Below are positions 12,584-24,399 of a stretch of DNA of 64,000 bases, piece after piece. Source of the DNA: Epiperipatus broadwayi (taxonomy: Eukaryota > Onychophora > Udeonychophora > Euonychophora > Peripatidae); assembly GCA_028023455.1 (NCBI GenBank), contig JAQFVV010006844.1, forward strand, positions 62,001 to 126,000. Direction: 5' to 3'. Each line of letters opens with the position of its first letter. The first letter of the stretch is position 1. Below the pieces are notes generated by a model. That model was not told where the DNA came from and ran no database searches. It worked only from the letters and a program-made list of their open reading frames with translations. The translations under genes and the position numbers were made by a program.

Positions 12584-12613
12584 GCTTTTCTTTTCCATAA
12601 TCAACATTTTTTT

Positions 12614-13654
12614 CTATTTCTAGTCATCATTAACAAATCTCTTTCTAATAATTTAATATAAATTTAATTCTTTTTTTTTTCAAAGATATAATTAAATGTA
12701 TGTCATAGGATTTCATACTGTATTTATGCTTTTTAATGTAATTTTACTTTTTCCTACTTTTTAAAAAAATGTTATTACTTTTAATGCCTAAATTATAATT
12801 GTATTTTTAAGTGACTGACTTATTTTTTATTTTATTTCAAGGTTTCCATTTATTTCATTATTTAGCATTTTACAATTTCACAATATACTCGTATAATTTT
12901 TTTTAAAAAAAACTATGGATATAATCAATGGTAAAGTAATGTTTCATGCTCCTAAAGCTTGGGCACCATGTGTAACAGTACGGTCCTTTTTCCAGGAATT
13001 GAGGCGGACACATCTGACTATAGTCAGACTAAGGGTCTTCATATAAGATGCCATAGATGAAACGATGTAATTGTAATCCAAAATTGAATCCATATTGAAC
13101 AAGATAATTTTAAATCAAATATTCAATACTGTTGCAATCTAGATTAATTCATCCAATCTACATTTCTGTTGATGGTTCTGTTATGCTCAAAATTCGAACT
13201 CAGGGCAGATATTGCATTTAACTCTCTTCAGGCATTACCATCAATACACCATAGTAGAATTATTTCAAAAAATTATTCTGAAACTAACTTATTTAATATG
13301 CTAATATATTAATTTGATATGATATATGGAAGTAAGTATGTGCATTCATCAATATTTTATTTCGTAAAATAAAATAAGTAAATGAAAATAAATAAGAGAA
13401 CTCCCTGAATTTAAAAATCAATTTTAACATGTTCATTAATGAGTAACAATATGAAAATATTGTTATGTAACAAAAATAAATTTTTTATTATAACAAGTGC
13501 TTGCATATATTTCTATTATTTATAGCATTAAGTTAATTATTACCCTCATATTCCCATAATAAAAATATACATCATAACACAAATACATTTTAATAATTTA
13601 TAAAACAATAACTAAAAATTTAAAATTTTGAAATTATAATACAACTAACTTCGT
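12614..13654. other. AT-rich DNA, no gene seen
   Basis: A slightly GC-richer patch at 12940-13080 contains the small palindrome CTGACTATAGTCAG but no frame or known motif. Confidence 0.45.
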
Positions 13655-13752
13655 CAAGCGTTGGTGGCCAAGTGGTTAGCACAGCTGCCTTATAAGCAGT
13701 TGTCCCAGGTTTGCTTCCCAGCTGATGCTTTGACACATGGAAAAAAAAAAAA
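13655..13752 (+). mobile_element. tRNA-derived SINE, copy 2
   Basis: This is the cleanest copy. It has an A box in TGGCCAAGTGGTTAGCAC and an anticodon-like arm GCTGC-CTTATAA-GCAGT (5-bp stem, 7-base loop). A B box follows in GGTTTGCTTCC, then CAGCTGATGCTTTGACACATGG and a 12-base poly(A). At under 100 bp it is little more than a tRNA-like domain with a tail. No unambiguous target duplication was found. Confidence 0.85.
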
Positions 13753-14524
13753 CTAACTAAGTATTAGTTCAAAATTATGTGTATCAAAAAAAATGATTCA
13801 CCTTATAAGATCTTTGTGAAGTAATATTAGTATTATAAATAAATCCCTCCATGTATAGTCATATTATAAAATAAAGAAATTTCATGCAAAAAGGTTAATC
13901 TTTCACACAAAGATTTTTAACAAATATTATTATGTTAATTAAAATTAATAATAAATGAAATTCTGTTCTGTCATGTACAGATTCAATATGGAGAATAACA
14001 AAGTCTTACCTCCAGATTGAGTTAGTCTTAAATTTACCTCAGTCGATGTCACTTTTTTTTTTTTTTTTTTAAAAAGGAAGACCTAAATTGTATTAAATAA
14101 ATAAAATTTTAAAAAATGTTTAACATAATGATTTTCTATTTCTCTTCATCTAGATAATTTTCTGGAATGAAGTACTCCCAGCATGAATGATTTTTGAAAA
14201 CAAAAGAAATAAAATTTAGATATCAAAAGTATATAACCACAAATAAAATCTGAAATGTTGTTTTGGAAAATATTGTCCTATTCCCTTCCATGATGAGGTG
14301 AAGAATGTTTTTAATAATAAAGTTCCATGTTCTTTGTTCATCGATCATCGCAGAGGCAATCAAGATATTCTGTTGGAGTTGGCATCTTTTCTCATTCAAA
14401 ATTATATTGATGAAATACAGATATATTTTAGGCATTATATAGGAAATATAATTACATTCTATGATTAAAACATCAGCATTCCATCCCATAACAAATGGTA
14501 TTTAGCCACAATACATTTTTAATA
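13753..14524. other. AT-rich DNA, no gene seen
   Basis: Contains a long poly(T) run at about 14052-14070. An 88-codon minus-strand frame at 14223-14489 has no recognisable motif and is not supported as a gene. Confidence 0.5.
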
Positions 14525-15900
14525 ATTTTATATCTTTTTAAAATACTTAATTTCAATTTAAATAAATATTTTGAAGAAATTTCTCTTCATTAAAATTTCT
14601 CTTTAGAACAATCTTCTAAATTTCTATGATTTATAAATCAAAATATGTAGATAATTACACTTTTAAAATATAAACAATGAAATTCAGGAATAATTTATCT
14701 CCTTTTATTGAGTGAATTTAGAGTTCTTTTAAAATGGAATTTCTATTTCGAAGAAAATTCTTTAAAGTTATTAATCCATCTTTTTTTGATACATTTGTAT
14801 TTCGAACACATCAAAACAAATGAGTGTAGTAGTTAATTTCTTAGCAAAAGATTGGATTAAATTATTAAAAATTTGGTTTGATTTCTATACTGGAATTGAC
14901 TTCTGGTAGCATATATAACATTTGCTATTCGTGATTTAATATTTTCCTATTGTTAAAATAATTTTAATTGGGTTCTGAATTCTATTTCTTTTGTTTTAAT
15001 TGCTAAGATACATTATTGATCTGAGTTTATCTCCAAGTCTACGTATTGGTTAATAAAATTCAGTTAGTATAAACATTTATTTATATATGTTAAATAATAA
15101 AATAATCATTTTTCAAGTTATTAATTTCATTAATAACTATTTAAATATCTGTTATAACTTAACATTTTAAGGCTTGAATTAATGTAGATATATATCTATC
15201 AAAAAAAAATTAGCTTACTAATAATAAACTCATATTTTTATTTTTTTATTTATGTTTTTGACGTGTATGTGTCAAACAAATGAGAATTTTAGACAGATTT
15301 GCGTAAGTTAAAATATTAGTTTAATTTCCAGAAAAATTCAATTACATATATATAACTGTTACATACATTGGTAAAGCACTCCTTTAAAGTTAGGTACCAT
15401 AGGTCTGCCCACGAGGGCCACTGTAGTCTCTAAATTTTTACTACACTGATTCTTCCTCTACATCCCACTTATATACCCAACTTCTGGAATTCAAAGAAAA
15501 CATCTCTAATTCCATAAATACCTCTCCTTATATAACCTGCTAACTGAACCCTTCACTCGACTCTATGGGTTTTGATTAATCCCAAATTTATCTTATAAGG
15601 TAAGGTATTTTGGTGGTAAATTTTACTTAACATTCCCACCATATATGGTTATTTTCTACATGACATCGTTACATTAGATCTATAATTATTTAGATAATTC
15701 CAATATTATTTAGTTATACGCTTCTAATATTATTTAGTCATGCAATTCTATACTTATTTATGAATCCCCCTATTTTTTCAATACTATTTACATAATAAAT
15801 TTCAACAATCCTAAACTAACTTGTCCGTGATACCACAGTTTTGATATTACATTTGGATTGATTATGTTAATAAGATTGTAAGTAATCCTTACAATATATA
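14525..15900 (+). repeat. Interspersed repeat X, copy 2 (interrupted)
   Basis: Homologous to 8225-9040 along its length, same orientation. It is split at 15254-15842 by an insertion; on either side the homology resumes exactly (TATGTTTT before, GATATTACATTTGG after). This gives a direct before-and-after view of a retrotransposon insertion. Confidence 0.8.
15259..15837 (-). mobile_element. Solo LTR, 579 bp
   Basis: Read on the minus strand it begins TGTGGTATCACGGAC and ends CATACACGTCA, so it has the canonical TG...CA ends. A 5-bp target duplication GTTTT flanks it (15254-15258 and 15838-15842). Two TATA-like boxes in sense orientation (TTATATAAGG, GTATATAAGTGG) suit a U3 promoter. No internal coding region or second LTR is adjacent, so it is a recombined solo LTR. 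The paralogous repeat at 8225-9040 lacks it, which confirms the insertion boundaries. Confidence 0.85.
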
Positions 15901-18122
15901 TAGTATGTTGTTTTTTGTTTGTACTCTTTTATAAAAAAAGAATTTGACAGGCATCAGATATGTTGCATATCCAAAGTAATTTAAAATTGCTAATTTACCT
16001 CTATGATTTACTATTTTACTTCTTTTTCCTTTCAGTCATTGTAGAGATTGTGCAATTATACCATACAAGTATATTTTTACCAGCATTGAACAGCTAATAA
16101 AACTGCATAACTTGCTCAAGTTATAATATTTCTAATGATTTTTAATTGTTCTCTGTTTACATATATTTGATAAGGCTGAATATTTTTTTTAGGAAGATGA
16201 CAAGTGGCATTAAAACATATGACTGACTAACTGTAATGTGGTATTTAATTAACCAATTTATTTATGTTTTTTTTCTTTTCTCGGTTTTAAATTGATCTAG
16301 GAACCTTTAACCATTGACTTCAGTTCCTATCGACTGTGACAAACATATGCAAGGGATTTAAATAAATTATATTTAGAAGTATTGAAGAATTAAGGATTTT
16401 GTTTTTATGTTATTGATCTTTATTTATTCGAACTGTTTAATATTATTTTAGTGCATGTAAATAATTTAAGAGTTGTAAAAAATTGAATCTCTTTTATATC
16501 TGTATTTACGTATGTATACAAAATTCAATAACATGTTTAGTGATATAATTAGAATATATCTAATTTTATTTTTAATCAACATCCTACTGTCTGACACATA
16601 TTAACAATATTACTGATTGGTGCAACGTGTCAATTTTATAACAAACATAAGAAGACCGTAACTTCAAACATCAGTTTGCTTAGACAGTAATGTATTTTTG
16701 ACACTTGATTGCCCTCTGCCCAAATTTAATTTTTCAAGATCAGGAACATTTTTAGAATGAAGAAATGAAGTTACAACTTTCACAAGTAAAATTTGTTTTC
16801 TCTCTTTTGGACACTTGGATAAATTGATTTGGCAGTCTGTGAAGAAATTATAGTATCCACTATATTTCATTTATCCATTTTTTTATTTTCTGATATGATT
16901 TGCCCAAAAAACAAATTGGCTACATAGTAAATAATGTCCAAGTTTTCTACATTGTTAGCAAATGATTAGATGACACGGAGAAAAAAAAAGCCAATTGACC
17001 AATCAATGTCATTTATTTGCTCAAGATTTGTATTAGAAGTGACGAGTTTCAGCTATAAAAGAAAAATAATAACAAACTTACATAGAATCAAAACAAAATA
17101 TGTGAAAAGAAAGCTTTCAATGAAAATTTTATTTAATAAAAAAATTTATATATGTAAAAAAAAAAGATGTGTTCCAAATTTAAAAGTGAAACTTGGAAAA
17201 AAGAACTCCGCAGAAAATAGATTAGTATTTTAAAATTACTGAATAAATACATTCGCTGATTGAATAACTGAAAGGATATTTTGACTTTAGCATAGTAATA
17301 AAGGATTACTAAAACCTTAAAAATCTTTTGCAAAAATATTTGTTTTTTTATTTACTCTCTCTCACACATACACACACATATATATCAAAATTAAATATTT
17401 TCTACACAGTGTAAACATACAACATGCCTGTTCATATAACATATAATAATTGCTTGCGTAGTAAAATCATAATATTTACGATATAAACTGATTTCTATTT
17501 GTATAATATTTAAACAAATCAGCAAAGAGAATACCGACATATTATTAAAAAATTTATAATTCAGTAGTGATTAATAACTATTTGGTTAAAACTAAATATA
17601 TGCATATAAATTCAATGAAAGCAGTCAACATTTAAACCCGACCAATAACAATCATTATTAGCGTTATTAGTTAAGTAATTATTGTTGGAGTACGGATTGA
17701 AAGTTATAATTGCAGTTTGAAAGTTATAATTGACTATTCATTAGTCTGCTTTCAGAACAAGTTATATTTATCTGTTAAATGAGATTTATTTAAACTTCTT
17801 TGTATCAATAATTTCACTCTCTGTGGTCAAGTTGCAATCTCTAATTTAGAATCTGCCACGTTATTATCCAAACTGTACAGGGCATTTTGTTTGATAATAT
17901 ATAATTTGGACTTTCATTCAGCTTTGCTTCTTCTGTATTTTAAACTTATATTAAGAAAGAAGAGTTGCTTTTAAATTGTTTAGAATAAAAAAAACAACAA
18001 CATCATTATGCCAAAGGTACAAAATATAAATTACGCACATCAAAAAAATCAAATGATAGCTATCTAGAAATTCATAAGAGGTTCTATAACCAAAAAAGCA
18101 CTGAATGGAACTGCACTCTATA
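15901..18122. other. AT-rich DNA, no gene seen
   Basis: No supported gene. A small tandem repeat GAAAGTTATAATTG occurs twice at about 17699-17732. Lys-rich frames near 16970-17233 reflect A-rich composition. Confidence 0.5.
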
Positions 18123-18130
18123 GATATGAA

Positions 18131-18295
18131 CAGAGCCGGCGCTGGGTACTAGGCGCCCGCATGCAAATTTGATTTTGGTGCCCCTGTCAGGGATGACGCC
18201 TTCTTTTTCAGATGCTAATCTCTCAGTGATGGCGCCTCCTTCTGCCAGCGCCCGCATGCCTAGCATGCATTGCATGCCCGCTTCCGCCGGCCCTG
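18131..18295. mobile_element. hAT-type MITE, 165 bp
   Basis: Terminal inverted repeats CAGAGCCGGCG... and ...CGCCGGCCCTG frame a GC-rich 165-bp insert. It is flanked by a perfect 8-bp target duplication GATATGAA (18123-18130 and 18296-18303). CAG ends with a GCCGGC core and an 8-bp duplication are typical of hAT transposons. The inside repeats GCGCCCGCATGC. It is too short to encode transposase and so is non-autonomous. Confidence 0.92.
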
Positions 18296-18884
18296 GATAT
18301 GAATTCTGGACTCTGATATTCTATCAATCCACAAAATCACACAAGGCATCTGAATTTGAAATCTAAATTATATTGCTTTACTAAATGGAATTTCAGTTCA
18401 TATTTTAAAAATATTTAAAGTATAAAAGGTTTTGTGTAGGTTTATAGATTAATTAAACAAAAAGAATAGTCATTATAAAATGACATGGATAATATAAGAA
18501 TACTATTGATAATAGATGCAATAAATTGTTTCACATAATAAAAAAATATAGAAACAAAGAAATGGGACCGTCAACACATTTATTAGCATTGAATATTGTA
18601 AACGGTTTCCAGCACATAATATAATTTATTAATTTATATATCTAGCATGACATCACAAGATAATCACTTTTTATTTTTATGAATTGGCATAATAATAGTG
18701 GGAAGAACTAAAACTATCATGATCGATTCTCAACTAACTAATGTAAATGTCAGTTCAGGCAAAGAAGTTACTGTTTTCAAATTGCCACTAAGGTATAAGC
18801 CTCACACAATGATTATTTTTATATCTGTTCTTTTACAGAATCATTATGCATATTTCCATGTAAGTCAATTTAAGTTCTATAAAG

Positions 18885-18885
18885 C

Positions 18886-18917
<32 letters not shown>

Positions 18918-18920
18918 ATA
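18885..18920. repeat. TA/TG microsatellite
   Basis: An alternating (TA)n tract passes into (TG)n and back to TATA. Comparable compound tracts occur at about 39174-39202, 24592-24609, 30398-30422 and 35084-35100. Confidence 0.9.
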
Positions 18921-18963
18921 TAATATCAAATGAAATAAATATAATAATCAAAAATTTTTAGCA

Positions 18964-19156
18964 TAACTAATAAAAAATTCAATATGCGTGTATAAAATAA
19001 AAATAAAATCTTCACTATAGCCTGCTTATGGCATTTTACACCACTTTACACTATAGCCAGTTTATAGCAGGAGCTACTCAAGATGGCATAAAGTGTGTAA
19101 GCTGGCTATAGCAAAGATTTATTTTTTTATATAGGTATATTGAACTTTTTAGTATT
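18964..19156. mobile_element. MITE with long imperfect TIRs
   Basis: The left end (ACTAATAAAAAATTCAATAT, on through CTTCACTATAGCC) is an imperfect inverted copy of the right end (GGCTATAGCAAAGATT ... ATATTGAACTTTTTAG). Arms of about 65-70 bp surround a core with a second copy of CACTATAGCCAG. The ends lie next to TA dinucleotides, which would suit a Tc1/mariner-type MITE, but the duplication is too short to be sure. There is no coding capacity. Confidence 0.65.
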
Positions 19157-19544
19157 TATTCTAAAATATTTTAATTATATTTATTTTGTTTGATATATAT
19201 GGAATCTTATTATTAAATATTAGTAAATACAGTAATCACAAATTTTGAAAAGTACAAAAAATATAATTGTCACTTAGGAATGCTTTCTACTATCCTCATA
19301 GTCTTTATCAACTAATACTTTGAAAGGTTAATATTCCTATAATTCTGTGATCTTAACACTTACTGCCTGTTTATTGATTAAGTCCTGCTTGTATTTATAT
19401 ATTAGCATAGCTTTCTTCATTTTCCTTTTATTATTATCTCTTTCAATTTGCAATATTTTTACATTATTATAATTGAAATTAGAACCATATATACATGATT
19501 TATTATGGTCATAAAAACAGAAGCTAGTACATTATTATTACCTT
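19157..19544. other. AT-rich DNA next to PLE relic
   Basis: No gene seen. The right part may be the decayed 3' end of the minus-strand Penelope-like fragment that follows. Confidence 0.4.
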
Positions 19545-20430
19545 TGCAATTTTGTTTTGTATTTTCAACCCTTTTTAATAAAAGCAAATGCCCTTTAGTT
19601 CTTTTCTCCAATGTACATCTCAATTCCCCTATATATATGCTACCACACCTACATATCCATTCATAAATGATGCAATTTTTATTTATAAAATAGGTTTTAT
19701 CTTTTTATTTATTGATTTATTTAATGTAGGAGGTGCATAAAATGCAATGTCACATATACCTTTATAAATTTTCCTTATGAAATTTTCTTGTTGATTTGAA
19801 ATATATGGTATTGATATCCAAATTTTTTTATTAGTAGAAGAATCAACCTTATTATTAATATTTTAATTTTGTATTTCGTATTAAAATTTTTAATAGTATT
19901 ATAAATATGATTGTAATTATAGTCAACATTTAACAAATCATTAGAATAAATTTCAATAGTTTTGCCTTTATTCGATGAATAGTCACAAAGATTATCATTT
20001 CTAAATAAGAAGGACTTCAAACCTGCCATTTTATGTGACATTGGTACTCTTGATTTATATGGAATTTAACCTGTTGTTGCTATTGATTTAATAGTCATAC
20101 AGTAATCTAGCTTACATCTATTTCGAGTTATCTTAAGATTGAGAAACTGAACACACCTTAAATGTTCATCTATTTTGATCCATTTTAAGTCATTTATATT
20201 ATTTAATTCTTTAAACAAATCTATAATTGTATTTGGATTGGCACAAACAAAAACATCATTGACATATCGATAATATAAAGTAATATTTTTTTGATAACAT
20301 TCCTTTTTCAAAATACTTTCCTTGTATGTAGAAATTACAAAATTGCATATTTGGGTAACTGTAGGCAGACCCATTGGTCAGTCATTACCCATTTTATAAA
20401 AATCCTTTTTAAAAACTGCATAAATATTTT
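19545..20430 (-). mobile_element. Penelope-like element fragment (minus)
   Basis: The minus-strand coding relic begins near 20430 with YKMGND and MGLP (the PLE RT block before the catalytic site). It continues to YYRYVNDVFVC at about 20270; PLE RTs have Y.DD here, so one catalytic Asp is Asn. Next come LRCVQFLNLKIT and, after 20041, the thumb/linker block GLKSFLFRNDNLC. Near 19690-19620 is NCIIYEWICRCGSIYIGELR, a GIY-YIG endonuclease start. Stops and frameshifts break it. RT followed by GIY-YIG is diagnostic for Penelope-like elements. Confidence 0.85.
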
Positions 20431-21290
20431 CATCAATGAAGCTTAATGTTTTGACTATAAACTTTATTATTTTCACATTAACATTTTCTAAATTTAATGT
20501 GTTAGAAATAATTTTAATAGATGCCCAAATATGTAATTTTGTAATTTCTACATATGAGGAAAGTAATTTGAAAAATGAATGTTATCACAAAAATATTACT
20601 TTATATTATCAATATGATGATGATGTTTTTGTTTGTGGCAAGCCAAATACAATTAAAGATTTGTTTAAAGAATTAAATAATATAAATGGCTTAAAATGGA
20701 TGAAAACATGAAAATTTAAGGTGTGTTCAGTTTTTTGATCTTAAGATAACTAGAAATAGATGTAAACTAGATTAATGTATGTCTATTAAACCAATAGCAA
20801 CAAGAGATTATAGTCCATATAAATCCAAGAGTACCAATGTCACATAAAATGGCAGGTTTGAAATCCTTCTTATTTAGGAATGATAATCTTTGTAAATATT
20901 CATTGGATAAAGGCAAAAATATTGAAATGTATTCTAATAATTTGTTAAATGTTGGCTATAATTACAATCATATTTATAATACTATTGAAAATTTTAACAC
21001 AAAATATAAAAATATTAATAATAAGGTTGATTCTTTTACTAATAAAAAAAATTTGGACATCAATAGCATATATTTTGAATCAACAAGCAAATTTCATGAG
21101 GAAAATTGATAACAGTATATGTGACATTGCATTTTATGCACCTCCTTCATTAAATAAATTAATAAATAAGTCTAAAGATAAAACCTCATTTATAAATAAA
21201 AATTGCATCATTTATGAATGGATACATGGGTGTGGTAGTGGATATATAGGGGAATCGAGATGTATATTGGAAAAAAGCTTTTAAATATTT
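20431..21290 (+). mobile_element. Penelope-like element fragment (plus)
   Basis: A second copy of the same element in the opposite direction. It contains AQICNFVIST, YYQYDDDVFVC at about 20600 (DD present here) and the linker GLKSFLFRNDNLC at about 20850. The GIY-YIG region follows, with APPSLNKLINKS and IIYEWIHGCGSGYIGESR ending at about 21284. The linker frame and the GIY-YIG frame differ, so a frameshift lies near 21060-21110; an in-frame stop lies near 20711. With the minus copy it forms a head-to-head inverted pair sharing the truncation point in the RT domain. Both are inactive. Confidence 0.85.
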
Positions 21291-21449
21291 TCAATGTTCA
21301 ATTGATGAAGTTTACTAAAAATTTAGACATTATGTGTTTCAGATATTTGCAAATAATGATAGTTTTTGTGTATATATACATGTACTAGATAAATTGTATA
21401 TTTATGTAAATAATAAATAACTCGAAATGTATATAACACAAAGAGGAAG

Positions 21450-21940
21450 CAATGCATTTTATAACATTTACAAAAGTTTTTTTAACTATCCACCAGTCAG
21501 ACCAACTCTCACACTACAGATATATTAGAAATATACACTTTTCTAAGTAATTCATATAACATTTGTTACAACTTAGTTTCATATACACAATATGTTTATG
21601 GATATTTTTTCTTAACTTCATATAATACGTATTTAAATATATTTCAAACTTCTATTCCATGGCACATTATTGAAACATGTAATCATTTACCTTTTTTTTA
21701 TATGATTCTCATATCATATGTTTCAGTAATGTATGATGGAATAAAAGTTTGAAATATATTTAAGTACACATTATGTGAAGTTGAGTTTAATTTATCTATA
21801 AAAAATTAAATGTGTTTATGAAGTTATTGTAATATGTGCTACATGGTTTACATGGAAACATATATATTTTTAATGCATCTGTAGTATGAGAGGCTGATGG
21901 ATGATAAAAAAAATACAACTTTCTAACATTAAATAACTCT
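21450..21940. repeat. Long imperfect inverted repeat (foldback)
   Basis: Arms of about 200 bp mirror each other. On the left are ACTCTCACACTACAGATATATT and, further in, ATATTTCAAACTTCTATTCC. On the right are GGAATAAAAGTTTGAAATAT and then GCATCTGTAGTATGAGAG. A short AT-rich spacer at about 21682-21715 separates them. There is no open frame. It resembles the foldback elements at 9654 and 49942 in structure but not in sequence. It starts about 160 bp after the PLE pair. Confidence 0.75.
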
Positions 21941-22967
21941 TTAGAAGGTTCAGTGACTTTCTGTTCAAGTTATATAAGATTATGTAATAGATTACTGTTA
22001 CATCTGAAAAAGACAGTCCGTCAGTTTATGTGAACATCTAATAAATAACATTATTGTGATAATGCATGTTGAGAACAACATTTTTTTTTATTTTGAAAAG
22101 GAGCCAAAAATATGTATTAATATATATGGAATAAGAAAAATTACAAAACATTTATTTTAATGCCTTTAAAAATATTACTTCAGTTATCTTTGTCAAATTA
22201 TGAATAATTATCCAAAAATGTTGAGGAATACAATTTCTCACAAATATTACTAAATCCATCATTTCATTTACTTTGCTGCATTATCTTATCTAAATGCAAT
22301 TTGTTCATCTTTCTTTGAACACTTTTTAACAAAATAATTTTTATTGTATATATGTATACCCAATCTTATGTTTCAATTGTCATTTAGTCTTTTTCAGAGA
22401 TACTCCTATTTTAATTTCGTAAAATGAATGTCTCTGAAGAAGACTGCAGGACAGTCAAAACATAATATTGTATGTACATATATACATTTTTTTTTGCTAA
22501 AAAGTGTTCAAAGTAAAGTAGTTGAATTCAATATTTTATAAAAATAAATCTATAAAGCCATATTTAAAAAAAACTTGTCCCTTATTGAAAAAAGACAAGA
22601 GTCAAGATTGCATATTTAGAGGATAATTACTCAACCTTTTTGATGTTAACATCAACTTCTAAAACTCTTGCCTAATTTTTGGATTGGTCTATTATTTAAA
22701 TCTGAGAAGTATTATTCGTCAGTTTCATTTCCTGTCAGTTTCTATTGATAAAATATTAATCTAAAATACACAGAATTATTTCAATTCAGCTTCTAAAAAT
22801 TAAATAATTTTAGATTCAAATCGGTTAAATGTAACGAAAAATTAAAAATAATGTTAATAAATGAAGAAAAATATAAGAAAAACATTTTAAAAATAGGCAG
22901 TGGTAAAACAAAAGAATTATGTTTTAACCAATCTGTGTGTCATTATTCAGTTCTGTAGCAGTCAATG
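21941..22967. other. AT-rich DNA, no gene seen
   Basis: No frame, repeat or RNA feature could be supported. Confidence 0.5.
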
Positions 22968-23430
22968 TTATTCACTTTTCTTGAAGAGTGGTCACTTTCC
23001 GACACTTATTTTTCTTGCCAAATTTAAAATTTTTTGAATCAAACTATATATTGATAAAATAATGTAAAATCTTAATTATGAATGTAAAAAATTATGATAA
23101 ATATATTTATTTACATTTAAAATCAATTACAAACATGTAAAACATTTTATTTTGATTTCTGACTTTGTAATTTAGAAATGTCTGATATGCAAATTACGGT
23201 CAGCAGCGATCAACCTTATTCACTTTCTTGAACAGCATCACTTTCCCACACTTATTTTCCTTGTAAAATTTAAAAATTTTTGAATCAAACTTATATATTT
23301 TAATAAAGTAATGTAAAATCTTAATTATAAATGTAAAAAATTGTGATAAATACATTTATTTACATTCAAAATCAATTACAAACATATAAAACATTTTGTT
23401 TTGATTTCTGACTTTGTCATTTAGAACTCC
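22968..23430 (+). repeat. Tandem duplication, 248-bp period
   Basis: Two head-to-tail copies start at 22968 and 23216 (TTATTCACTTTTCTTGAA and TTATTCACTTTCTTGAAC). Each ends with TTTTGATTTCTGACTTTGT. They differ by scattered substitutions and short indels, so the duplication is not recent. It could be two units of a satellite or a local duplication. No coding content is visible. Confidence 0.85.
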
Positions 23431-24391
23431 TACAGCACAATTTACAGAATTGTCAGCCATCCAATCAGAGAAAAGAGACTGGTTTACACACTAATATACA
23501 ACAATGAAAATTGATTTTTTTTTTCAAAAATATATTACTATATGCAAACTTTTTTGGAACTAAAATTTTAAATTTCAAATTTCCTATAAAATAAGCGTAA
23601 ATTGAAGAAAATGCAACCAAAATTGACTAAGAGATGGCACAAACTATGCCCAGGAATTGTAAATAACAAATGAAAATTAAAATGGTACAAAATCTAACCA
23701 TATTTAACAGCAGAGTGGTTAAATTTCATAATGTTTAAAAATTAAAGAAAATTTTGGAAATATGATGGGTTAAACAATATCATATTTAGTATGACAATGA
23801 TATTACATTTATAATTGAAAATCAAAAAGTCTTGCAAAAATATATAATAATAGAAGTTATAGCTTATTTGCAGTAGTCATAAAAAATTATAAATATTTTT
23901 TTTCTCTTTTGGTTTTTATTAAGAATATAGGGTTCATTAAGATTTGCCACAAATTTAAAGTTGAGAAAGTTAATATAAAACATACAAAAATATTCATAGT
24001 AATTTTATATGTGATACAAGTCTGTGATTTTTTTTGTGGATCTAAAAGTAGGACAATAAAAAAAGAAATAAATATTTTTTGTTGGATTATGACCAGACTT
24101 TTAATAATATTGCACAAAAACAATTTGACCTGAACTTTATTTGAATTACAACAGGAATATTTTATTGTAAAAAAACTGAGATAACAAAACTCAAGAAAGT
24201 AAAAGATGTCTATTAAGATTAATAGAGTCTATTACCATAACAAATAATGCCTAATTGTAAATTACTTTTAAGAAAATAACAATATAGATAATACTACTGA
24301 TAATATGTCACATTTAATGTTATTTATCATATCTGCTATATTTTTGATAAAGTCTGAATGAAAAAGATATTAAAAATACATTGTAATTATA
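23431..24391. other. AT-rich DNA, no gene seen
   Basis: Overlapping opposite-strand frames near 23887-24133 are rich in Ile, Phe and Lys and carry no motif, so they are not supported as genes. Confidence 0.5.
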
Positions 24392-24399
24392 TACTAGAC

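Noticed and set aside
11950-12607. Long open frames on both strands
   Set aside because: They are open only because they cross the 500-N gap.
13655-13752. Functional tRNA gene
   Set aside because: The A box, anticodon-like arm and B box are present, but the acceptor ends do not pair and a poly(A) tail follows; the other copies confirm a SINE.
16970-17233. Lys-rich 87-codon frame as a basic protein
   Set aside because: Its lysines come from A runs; no motif is visible and the antisense frame is equally open.
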